DNA from: Bryobacterales bacterium
Lineage (GTDB): Bacteria; Acidobacteriota; Terriglobia; Bryobacterales; UBA6623
Length of the DNA: 39,294 nt
Assembly (NCBI GenBank): GCA_022823865.1
Contig: JAJEHF010000190.1
Location: 1-39,294 of the forward strand
Direction: 5' to 3'
The position numbers and the translations under genes are program-made. Position 1 is the first letter of the stretch; each line of letters begins with the position of its first letter. Shown here piece by piece: positions 16,366-28,300 of this stretch. The notes below the pieces were generated by a model. The model was given only the letters and a program-made list of their open reading frames with translations, was not told the origin of the DNA and did no database searches.

Positions 16366-19300
16366 GTGACTTCAGGGCCACGCAGCGGCCGGAATAGTGC
16401 CAAAGAATCCTCTCGAGACACGGAAGCGCGCGTCAGCGGGCAGTCGATTGCGATCATCGGCATGGCATGCCGTTTTCCTGCCGGTCCAAGCCTATCTGAC
16501 TTCTGGAACCTACTTGAGAAGGGCCGTGATGCCATAACCTTTGGCCGGCCCCTGTCCCGTCGCGTCAGTCCCCGCACTCATGCAGGACCATCCGTCGATG
16601 AAGATGAACTCAATAACTGGGGAGCTTTCATCGATGATATTGACCTTTTCGATGCTGAATTCTTCCGGATTTCCCCAGTCGAAGCCCAACTGCTGGATCC
16701 TCAACAGCGGTTGCTCCTTGAAACAAGCTGGCAAGCCTTGGAAGATGCGGGCATCGATTCAGCTTTGTTGAGGGGTAGTTCCACAAGCGTACACGTGGGA
16801 ACATTCAGCAATGACTATCGAGAATTAATCGCTGCCAGCCGAGGTGACGTCGCCAGTCTCTATATGGCGACGGGAACTAGCGACAGTACCGCGATCGGCC
16901 GTGTCGCGTACACCCTTGGCCTCGAAGGACCGGCAATGGCGGTGGACACTTCCTGCTCTTCGTCCCTCGTAGCAGTTCACCAAGCTGTCGTTGGGCTGCA
17001 AACGGGCGAGGCCGATCTCGCGCTTGCGGGAGGAGTTAACGCGATCTTGTCTCCGCTCCTGACGCGCGCATTCCGGGATGCCGGGATGCTCGCTGACGAC
17101 GGACGGTGCAAGACATTCGATGCAGAGGCCGACGGGTATGTGCGCGGTGAGGGCTGCGGAATTGTCGTTCTGAAACGCCTCAGCGATGCCCAAGCGGATG
17201 GAGATCGCATCTGGGCAGTGATCCGCGGATCGGCGGTTAACCAGGACGGTGCGACCCCTGGATTGACAGCCCCGAGCGGTGCCGCTCAGCAACGGGTCAT
17301 CGAGCTTGCGCTGGCACGCGCCGGCGTGAAACCTGCGGATGTCGACTACTTGGAAGCGCACGGGACCGGGACCCAGCTAGGTGACCCAACGGAGGTCCGT
17401 TCCGCAGCTGCGGTTTATGGCCGTGGCCGTTCCATGGACTGCCCGCTCCTGATTGGGTCGGTCAAGACAAACATCGGCCATCTGGAAGCCGCGGCCGGAA
17501 TCGCGGGCCTGATCAAGGTTGTGCTGGCGATGGAGCGGGGGATGATTCCGCCACACCTCAACCTCGACAATCCGAATCCCAGCCTGAATTGGGCCGAGCT
17601 TCCCGTGAGGGTGACGACAACGGCCACACGCTGGCCTTCGTCACGGGCTCGGGCGTATCTGGCCGGCGTGAGCTCCTTCGGCTTCTCCGGGACGAATGCC
17701 CACGTCGTCTTGGAGGGGCGACCGAACGGTCGCGACGATGACCCATGCCCCGTTCGAGGTTCCGCCCGCCTTGTGCCGGTCAGCCTGCCGCACCAGCTGG
17801 TTTCCGCGGAGAGTCGAGCAGAGCTTCTGAAACCACGGACGGTCCGCCTGCTACCCCTTTCGGGAGCTTCAAACGGGGCGGTTCGGGACCTCGCGAGTCG
17901 ATACCTGGCTTGGCTCAGCGAACGAGAGCGCGCCCTGGTGTCAGCGCCGGGAGATGCGGAAGACGACGGCCAAGGCACAGCCGCGTCGCTGCTAGCAGAC
18001 ATGGCCTGGACCGCCGGTGTCGCACGGACTCACTCTAGCCACCGGGCCGCCGTCACTTTTGGCGGCACAGCCGATCTGCGAGACCAATTGCGGCAGATCG
18101 TCGCGAGTCGGACGGCAGTATCGGCCCGGGCTGCCTCCCGGGTGGCATTCCTGTTCCCCGGCCAAGGAAGCCAGTGGGCCGGAATGGGAAGGCAAGTCTA
18201 CGAGACCGAACCCGTGGCAAGAGCAGTGCTCGATCGCTGCGATCAGCTGATCCGGGCTGAGCGCGGTGCATCGCTTCTGGATGTCATGTTCGGCCTTGCG
18301 GATACGGCCGGGTACCTTGACAACACCGCTTGGACCCAGCCAGCGCTCTACGCGCTGGAATGCGCACTGGCGGCCTTGTGGGAGAGCGTTGGGGTCCGGC
18401 CCAGCGCTGTGGTGGGACACAGCGTCGGGGAGTTGGCAGCCGCGCAGGTAGCCGGTGTATTCGGGCTGGAGGAGGGACTGCGGTTCGCTGCCGTGCGCGG
18501 CGAACTGATGGCCTCTCTGCCGACCGAGGGCCCTGGTGCCGGATCGATGCTCGCTGTGTTCGCCGCGAAATCGCGCGTGCAATCAGCGGTGGCGGCCGTC
18601 AACGACCAAACCGCCGATGCCGGGCTCGGCATCGCTGCGGACAACGGGACGCACACGGTAGTCAGCGGCCCCGCGGTGCAGGTCGAAGAGATCAGTCGGC
18701 GACTGGCCCGGGACGGAGTGCGGGTTCAGCGGCTGAACGTGAGCCACGGATTTCACAGCGCGCTCATGGACCCGATCCTGGACGATCTCGAGGCGGCGGT
18801 TGAAGCGGCTTCAATCGGGCCTCCCCGGTTGACCTTGGTCAGCAACCTGTGGGGTCGTGCGGTGAGACCGGAAGATCGCTTGGACGGAGCTTACTGGCGG
18901 AGCCACGCTCGGGAAACTGTGGCATTCGCGGACGGACTGACCGCGCTTGCCGAGACGGGCGTGGACGTCTTCGTGGAGGTCGGGGCCAAATCTGTCCTGC
19001 GGCCGCTGGTGGAATCGACATGGCCGGCAAGTGCGGCAACGCCCGATCCAGTGGCCGGAGGGGAGTCGGCAGCCCCGGGCCACCCCCCCTTCGTCGAGTC
19101 CTGCGAATCCGAGCAGCCGGACGGGGAGGGTGCATCGCCGCGGTCGGCGGAAGCGTTCGCGAACGCAGTCGCCCAAGCGTTCGAGTCGGGCGTCGGAGTC
19201 TCGTTTGCCGGACTCTACGCGGGCGAGAGTCGCCGGAAGATCTCGATCCCGAGCTACCCGTTCCAGCGCCGCCGCCACTGGATCGAGATGCCCGCGCGCC

Positions 19301-22300
19301 CAAGAACCCAGGCCAGCGGCCCACTTGGACAGCGCCGGGAATCCGCAAGCGGCGAGATCACGTTCGAGGCAGACGTCACTGGAGCAGATCCGGACTGGCT
19401 TCTGCCCTGCACGGTCTTCGGGCATCCAGTGGTCCCAGCGGGAGTGCTCGCGAGTGCCGCGGCGACGGCCGCAGGGCGAACGGGTCATCGGGGCCAGGTC
19501 ACGATCGACGACTTTCGGATTCACTCCTGGCTTCCGATCCCTGGGGAGGGTGCGGCCGGGGACTCCGGGACAGTTGGACGGACGCTGCAGATCGTGGTGG
19601 GGCCCGCCAAGGGAAGTGGCCCGAAGCCTGCGGGTGTCTACGGCAAGTGGCGAGACGAAGAGGGCTGGACACTGCACGCCGACGGATCCGTCGCCTTCTC
19701 TGACGCCGCGGAATCTGGTGCAGGCACCGACTTGCAAGCTGTCAAAGAAGGGCTGTCAGAGCAGGACCGGCGGGACTTCTACCGCGCTCTCGCCGAGCAC
19801 GGGGTCGAGTACGCCGCAGAGGCGTGCAGAGTAGAAGCGGTCTGGCTGGGACCGGGCGAAGCCGTGGGCGAAATCGCGGCTCCGACCAGCCCGGACGCCG
19901 CTCGCCTGACCCGGCACTCCTGCCTGCTCGACTCCTGCTTCCAAGTGTTCTTGGCTGCGGCGCGCGGCACCGACGACGACGCAGCTTCTGCCCTCTTGCC
20001 GACAGGCTGGGAACGGCTTTGGATCGCGGACCCTCCGCCGAATCGCCTGCTGTGCCACGTTCAACTGCGCGTGCCGCCGGCAACGGGTGCGGAGCCGAGC
20101 CAGCCCGCTGCCGGCGGCGACCAGGATTCCTCAGCCCGGCATGGCCCCCAAACCTCAGAAACTGCAGACCTGAGGCTCTACGACGAGCAAGGTGCTCTTG
20201 TCGGGCTGGTGAAAGGCCTTACGGCTTCCCCGCTAGATCGATCGGAACTGCAGTCTTTGGCCCAGAGGGTGGATGACCTGGTCTACGAGGCCGCGTGGCG
20301 CGAGCAACCCCTGCCCGGCCAACCGCGCGGGGCCACCGAAGTGATGGAACGCCCCGGCACATGGGTGCTGCTCGCGGATGGCGGAAGCTCCGCGGAACGA
20401 GTCGCGCAGGCTTTGGCGGAGCGAAATCAGACCGTGATTGCGGTCAGCAAGTTGCCCGAGGACGCCGAGCGCATCAGGAGAGCGGGCGGCGCAGCGGAAG
20501 TTCACTCAATGCCGGAGGATCACCGGGCTTGGCAGTCACTGCTGGATGGACTGCCGCGAGAGCCGGCCTTGCGCGGCGTCGTGGCAACTGCTGCTGCGGA
20601 CTCTGGCTCACAGACGGAGGAGTCACGGGATCGGGCAGGGGAATCGGCCGTGGCCGGGGCCTGCGCAATTGCCCTGATCCGGGGCCTGTTGAAGAGCCGA
20701 ACGATTCCCTGGGCGGGGCTGTGGTGCCTCACGCGTGGTGCAAGGGTGCTGCACGGAGAAGAGGCCAGCGAGCTGGCCGGAGCGGCTCTCTGGGGACTCG
20801 GACGATCGCTGTGCTTGGAAGCACCCCAGTTGCAGTCCCGAATGATCGATCTTGATCCGGATGACAGCATTCCGCTAGCTGCCCTGGCGGACGAGCTGCT
20901 GCGTCCCGATCAGGAAGCCCAGATCGCCTATCGGCAGCAGCGGCGTCATGCCCTTCGTGTCGTGCGCACGGGGGCGGAAGCAGCTGGCGTGGCGCCGTCC
21001 AGCCGTCCAGTCCCGAGAACGCCATCGAACCGCCTGCGTCAACCCGGCACCTACTTGGTCTGCGGAAGCGTCGGCAGAGCAGGGCGAGCCGTCGCCGAAT
21101 TGCTCGCTCGCTTCAGTGCTGGTGCGATCGCTCTCGTTACCCGCCACGATCCGGACGAATCGACCGCCGAAACGATCGATGCATTCGGGGCACTAGGCGT
21201 CCGGTTGCACCACGAGAGTGTGGACTTGGCCGAGAGGGACTCGGTCGAATCGCTCTTGCAGCGGATTGACGAGATCCTTCCGCCGCTGGCGGGCGTCGTC
21301 TATTGCACCGGCCTGCAACCGAACTCTTCGCCGAAGCCTCAAGAGACCGATCGATTTGAGCGGACGGTGCGAGCGAGAGTCTCGGAAGCCTGGAACTTGC
21401 ACCTAGGGACAAGAGGAAGGGACCTCGACACCTTTCTGCTGCTCTCGGGCCTGGCCGGAGTCTTCGGCGGCCCGGGCCAATCGCATCGGTCAGCCACGGC
21501 CGCCTGCCTGGAGCTGATCGCGGGGCACCGCCAGGCGCTGGGGCTCTCGGGCCAATCGATCGGGTGCGATCTGTGGGGGGATGCGCAGGACTCACGGCCG
21601 CAGTCGGCACAGGCCTCCGCGACAGAGGGGCCACCGGCATTCGGACGTCTGGCTCCCGAACAAGGGCTGCTAGCGCTAGAGCGCCTAGTGGAACGGAACG
21701 CCGCCGCAGGCTGGGCGGCACCCGTGGACTGGACCGCCTTCTCGGCACGCGCGGCTCATCTCCAGCCCGTGCTGGAAGAGATGTGTCCATGGATACCGAG
21801 CGATCCCAAGCGCGGTCCGGTGGTGCCGGGCGCTCTCATCGACCGACTCGACTCGGTGCCGGACGCTCGGCGCGAGACGTTGCTGGTCTCGTTCGTGCAG
21901 GAGCAGTTGCAGTCGGTGCTGGGACTCGACGCCCCACCGGACCCGACGGCGGGATTCTCGGATTTGGGCATGGATTCGGTCTTGGCGGCACAGCTCAGAG
22001 CGAGGCTCAACGAGGCATGTTCGGGAGTCTACATGCCTTCCAGCACCGTGGCCTTCGACTATCCGAACAGCGTAAGCCTAGCCCGTCATCTGGGAGCCGC
22101 GCTGGGCGAGATGCGCGGGTCGGCGGCCCCGGAGCCGGACCCTTCGCGGCAGATCCGCCCGAGCGAAGGGATCGCCATCGTTGGCATGGCATGCCGCTTC
22201 CCAGGCGGGGCGAACCTGCGAGAGTTCTGGAAGCTGCTCGAGCTGGGCGAGAGCGCTGTGACACGCGGGCGCCCGGTTTCGAACTCCGACGCAGGAGAGG

Positions 22301-25300
22301 GCTTGGACGGCGGATCCCGAGACAGCGATGAAGATGCCGGATGGGGCGCCTTTCTCGAGGAGATCGACCGCTTCGACGCAGAATTCTTCCGCGTCACGCC
22401 CGTGGAAGCCCGCCTCATCGATCCGCAGCAACGCCTGTTGCTGGAGACCAGCTGGCAGGCCATCGAGGATGCCGGCATCAACCCCGAACTCCTCAGGGGC
22501 AGCCGCACAGGCGTCTACATGGGGATCTTCAGCAACGATTACCGAGATCTGGTCGTGTCCAGCGAAGCGGGAGGGGCGGGCTTCGGCCTTCATGCGGCAA
22601 CCGGCACGAGCGACAGCACTGCAATCGGAAGAATCGCCTTCGCTCTCGGCTTCGAGGGGCCTGCGATGGCGGTGGACACGGCCTGCTCGTCGTCGCTGGT
22701 GGCCATTCACCAAGCAGTCACAGCCCTGCAGCGGGGTGAAGCGGACTTGGCGCTGGCAGGGGGGGTGAACGCCATTCTGGCCCCGACTCTCACGAAGGCC
22801 TTCGAGCAGGGCGGCATGCTCTCGCCTGCCGGCCAGTGCCGCACGTTCGACGCCGCGGCAAACGGGTACGTGCGCGGCGAGGGCTGCGGCGTCCTGGCCT
22901 TGAAGAGGCTCAGCGAAGCGGAGCGGGACGGGGACCGGATCTGGGGCGTGATCCGCGGATCGGCGGTCAACCAGGACGGAGCGAGCGCAGGGCTGACGGT
23001 GCCGAACGGTCCGGCGCAGGAGCGGGTGATCGGCGAAGCTCTGTCGCGCGCGGGAATCGATCCATCGGAGGTGGATTACCTGGAGGCGCACGGGACAGGA
23101 ACGGCATTGGGGGATCCGATCGAAGTACAGGCGGCCGCGGGCGCCTACGGTCGGGGCCGAGCGCACACGAGGCCATTGCTGTTGGGTTCCGTGAAGACGA
23201 ATATCGGACACTTGGAAGCTGCCGCCGGTGTCGCCGGCATTGTCAAGGTCGTCCTCTCACTGCAGCGCGGCCTGATACCGCCGCACTTGAATTTTCATGA
23301 GCCCAATCCGCGTATTGACTGGGAACGCCTGCCCGTACGGGTGACCTCGGAAGCGACGGGCTGGCCTGCTACGGATCGACCGGCCAGGGCCGGGGTCAGT
23401 TCTTTTGGCTTCTCCGGCACAAACGCGCACGTCTTGGTCGAGGCCTACGGCGCGCGCGATGAGCGGCTGCTCCCCGCGACCGGCGAACCGATCCTGAGTC
23501 CAGGTCGATACCGCAAGGTCACGCCGCACCTGCCCGAGGCTGTGCCTGAGCTGCGTCTCCCGGCGGATCCACTGGCACCTCGCGAGCGGCGACTCCTGCC
23601 GCTGTCCGGACGAACGGACCGGGCGCTCCGGGATCTGGCGGGCGGGTACCTCGAGTGGCTGCAGGAAAGGTCCGAGGTGCTGTCCGAAAAAGCGGGCGAG
23701 TCGGGGGCGTTGCTAGCGGATATGTCCTGGACGGCGGCCGTGGGAAGAAGCCATTTCGGACACAGAGCGGGCTTGGGTTACGGCGATCTCGGCGAATTGC
23801 GGGCCGACCTGGAGGAACTCGTCGCGGGCCGCGAGATCGCGCATTCGCCTCGCAGGACCGTCGTGGCATTTGCGTTTACGGGACAAGGCAGCCAGTGGGC
23901 CGGGATGGGCCAGTCGCTGTATCGCAGCGAGCCCGTGGCGCGGGCGGTGCTGGATCGATGCGACGAGGTAATGCGAGACCTGCGCGGGGCGTCCTTGCTC
24001 GAAGTGATGTTCGGCCAGCCGGGCGCGGCGGGAGAACTGGACGACACGGCCTGGACGCAGCCAGCGCTGTATGCGCTGGAGTGTGCGCTGGCTGCGCAGT
24101 GGGCGAGCGTCGGCGTCCGGCCGGCGGCGGTGCTGGGCCACAGCGTGGGCGAGCTTGCGGCGGCTCAGGTCGCTGGGGTGTTCGGCCTAGAGGACGGTCT
24201 CCGGTTCGCAGCGGCGAGGGGCACGTTAATGGGCTCTCTGCCGGTGGAAGGAGCGGCGGCGGGAGCCATGCTGGCGGTCTTCGCTTCCTCGCAGGAGGTG
24301 GCTGCCGCGCTGGCGGAACACGACGACGACTCGACGGCGGCGGGATTGAGCCTTGCGGCGGAGAACGGCACGCACCGTGTCGTGAGCGGGCCGCGCAAGC
24401 AGGTGCAAGCGCTGGCACGCCGCTTGGAGTCGGCGGGCGTGCGGGTAACGCCACTGAACACGAGCCACGCATTTCACAGCGGGTTGATGGATCCGGTGCT
24501 GGACGGAATTGAAGAGGCGCTGTCCGCCGTGGAGATCGCAGTGCCATCGGTGGCGCTGGTGAGCAACGTGACGGGCCGGACGGTGCGGGAAGACGAGCGT
24601 CTGGACGGGTCGTACTGGCGGCGGCAGGCGCGTGAGCCGGTCGCGTTCGAGGCGGGCTTAGAGGCGTTGGCAGAGAACGGCGTGGATCTCGTCGTCGAGA
24701 TCGGGCCGGATTCGGTATTGGGACCTTTGGTGGAGCAAGCGTGGCCGGAGCGGAGCGGGGACAAGCTGACTTCGCAACCAGCGGTGCTACCGAGCCTGCG
24801 GCGCGCGGCAAGCGGGACGAATGACTTCTCCCAAGCCGTGGCTGGGGCGTACGAAGCGGGGGCCGCGATCGCCTTCGAGGGCTTGTTCGCGGGCGAGAGC
24901 CGCCGGCGTCTATCCCTGCCCGGGTACGCGTTCCAGCGGGAGCGGCACTGGGTGGACGGCCCACAACGAAGGGGCGTGCGGCGGGGCCATCCGCTGTTGG
25001 GTGTGCGGCGGGATATGGTCGGCGGGGAAGTCACCTTCGAGACGGAAATGTTCGTGTCCGACCCAGCGTGGCTGGCGGACCACCGAATATTCGGGCTGGT
25101 CGTGGCCCCCGGGGCTCTTTATGGTGTCTTGGCCGCCGAAGCGATAGCGGCGATAGCCAAGGCCGTCTCGGTGGAGGTGGCGGACCTGCAGGTACATCGG
25201 CCGATGATTCTTGGCGGGGGAAGCCAGGCCGGCACCGCCAGTGGCCCGGGCCGGACCGTGCAGATCACCGTCTCGCCCTCCGAAGAGTGTGCCGCGCTGG

Positions 25301-28300
25301 ATCTGACGGTACACAGCAAGACCCGCGAGGAAACGTCTTGGACGTTGCACGCAAGCGCCCGAGTGGCGCGCAGTGATCCCGACGGGGGACCGGCGATCGA
25401 TCTCGAGAGCCTGCGAGAGCCCCTTGCGGAGGCCCGGGGATCGGAGATTTACCGGGATCTCGCGGAACGCGGCATCGAGTACGGCGGCGGCTTCCAGGGG
25501 CTGGCGGCGGTTTGGTCCGGCCCGGGGGAAGCCCTCGGCGAAGTCGTTCTCTTGCCGGAGACAGCCTCCGGCGACCTGTTGACGCATCCAGCCCAGATCG
25601 ACGGGTGCATGCAGCTGGCTCTGACCGCGGCCAGGGATAGCGAAGGCGCCGGCGCCCCCATATACCTGCCGTTTGGCTGGGAGCGCTTTTGGCTCCGCGG
25701 GCCCGTGCCGGAACGGCTGCTTTGCCACGTGCGGATGCGCATGCCCGACGGAGCGGGACCGCGGCGAAACGAGGCCTCTGAAGCTCTGGTTGCGGACTTG
25801 CAGCTCTTCGACACGGAAGGCGCACCGCTTGGGGCTGTCAGCGGTTTGGTGCTCAGGCGGGCGACGCGCGCAGCGCTCCTTTCGGCAACCGAGGGCGTGG
25901 AAGACCTGCTCCATGAGGTGGTATGGCGGTCGCGCCCCCATGTGCGCGGGGACCGGTCGGCTGAATTCTTGGCCGAACCCGACGCGCTGGGCGGGCTCAT
26001 GGGCGGGCCGGGCGGGCACCTTGGATCGGGTGGCGTGCCGCCCGCGTCACGCGACGCCCTTCGCGCGGATTTGGAGCGGCTCTCTCGGTCGTATGCCTTG
26101 GCAGCGCTGGAGTCGCTGGGCTGGCGTCGCGAGAGCGGGGCGACCGTGGATCCGTCGCCGTTGCGGAAGGAGCTGCGGGTGGTTGCAGACCACGAGAGCC
26201 TGTTCCGGCGTTTGCTCAGGATGCTGGCAGAGGCTGGCGTGCTGGACGCGGGGGCGGCGGATTCCCGGGGCTGGGTAGTGGTCGCAGCCAGTGGAGAGGA
26301 CCTGCCCGGCGGGTTGGTGGAGTCCCCGGCAGCGCTTGGAGAGAGTCTGCTGGAGCGGCACTCGCACGCTTCGCACGAGCTGGGGCTGCTGATGCGGTGC
26401 GGGGAAGCGTTGGCAGACGTGCTGCGGGGGCGGGCGGACCCGTTGGAGCTGCTCTACGGGGACGAGAGCTGCCGGGAGGCGCCCCTGCTGCGTGCCGCGG
26501 TCAAGTTGCTGGTGGCAGGCTTGCCGGAGGGGAGACGCCTGCGGGTGCTGGAAGTAGGGGCCGGCACGGGCGGCGCGACCGCGGAGGTGCTGGCGGCTCT
26601 GCCGCCGGACAGGTTCGACTACGCCTGCACGGACATTTCGGCCGAATTGCTGGCTAAGGCAGAGGAGCGACTCACTCCAGGATTCGAAGAGATTGAGTAC
26701 CGCGCGCTGGACATCGAGGCGGATCCGGCGGCGCAGGGACTGGAGGAGCACGGGTACGACTTGGTGGTCGCGGCCGACGTGCTGCACGCGACCCGGGACT
26801 TGCAGCAAACGCTGGCGCACTGCCGCGGGTTGCTGGCGCCGGCGGGGCAGTTGGTGGTGCTGGAGCGCCTGCAGCCGCAGGGGTGGCTGGACCTGACCTT
26901 TGGGTTGCTGGAGGGCTGGTGGCGGTTCGATGACAGGTACCGGGAGGAGCACGCCTTGGCGGGAGCCGGTGTGTGGCGGCGGGCACTGGCGGAGGCCGGT
27001 CTCGATGGGGCGGATGTGCTCGCCGAAGGCATCGGAGACGCGGTCGGGCACGGCCTGATCGTGGCGCGCGGGCCGGTCGAGGTCGACGACGTGGCGGGCC
27101 TATGGGTTCTGGCCGGCGAAGGGGCGGAACTGGTTGAGGAGCTGGCCGAGCGGCTGATGAGGCGCAACCAGTCGGTGATTGTGGCGGGCTCGCGGACGGC
27201 CGACAAAGCGGCGGCGCTGGAGGGAGTCCGCGAGGCGTACGTGGATCCAACGAGGCGGGAGGCTTGGCGTTCGCTGCTGGAGGATCTGCCGGACGGGCCT
27301 CCCCTGCGAGGCATCGTGTACCTAGGCGCGGTAACGGGTTGCGGAGAGGCGGCCGCAACAGACGAATTGGCGCATGACACAGCCCGGATCGACGCGGAGG
27401 CGCTGGCACTGGTACAGGGACTGCTGGACGCGGCGGTGGAGCCCTCGGCTGGGCTGTGGTTCGTGACGCGCGGCGGACAGGTGGTGAACCACGAACAGGC
27501 TGGCCTGATGGCGGGGGCGACGCTGTGGGGCCTGGGGAAGACAGTGGGGCTAGAAGCGCCGCAATTGCATCCGCGGATGGTCGATCTCGATCCGCGGGAG
27601 CCGGTGCGCTCAGGCAGGCTGCTGAACGAATTGCTGCACGCGGACCAAGAGACGCACGTGGCTCACCGAGGTGCGATGCGCCAAATCGCGCGATTGGTGC
27701 GCGGGATGCGGGCCGCAGGCATGCAGCTGCCGGAGGAGCCGGGCTGGCGCTTGGCGCGCGACCCGGGCGGAGCACTGGATGGCCTGAGGGTTGAAGCGGC
27801 GGGGCTGGCAGCGCCGGGGCCGGGCGAGGTTCGCGTGGCGGTCGCCGCGGCGGGACTGAACTTCAAGGACGTTCTGGTCGCGATGGGCATCGTCGACGCG
27901 GACAGTCCACTGGGAGCGGAGTTTTGCGGTTGCGTGGTGGAGACCGGACCGGGCGTGCGGGCCGTGGCGGTCGGAGACCGGGTGGCCGGTCTTGCCACAG
28001 GTGCGTTCGGCCCTGAGGTCATCACGCGCGAGGAACTGGTGGCGAAAGTGCCCGCCGGGCTCCCGGCCGCGGCTCTGGCGACGGTGCCATTGACCTTCGC
28101 GACCGCAGCGCTGGCCTTCGAGCTGGGCGCCTTAGGTGCCGGCGAGCGGGTGCTGGTGCACGCGGGGGCCGGGGGGGTTGGGATGGCGGCGATCCAGCTG
28201 GCGCGGGCGGCGGGCGCGAAGGTGATCGCGACAGCCAGCTCCGGGAAGCGCGCTCACCTGCGGGCCCTGGGAGTCGAGCACGTGTTCGACAGCCGATCGA

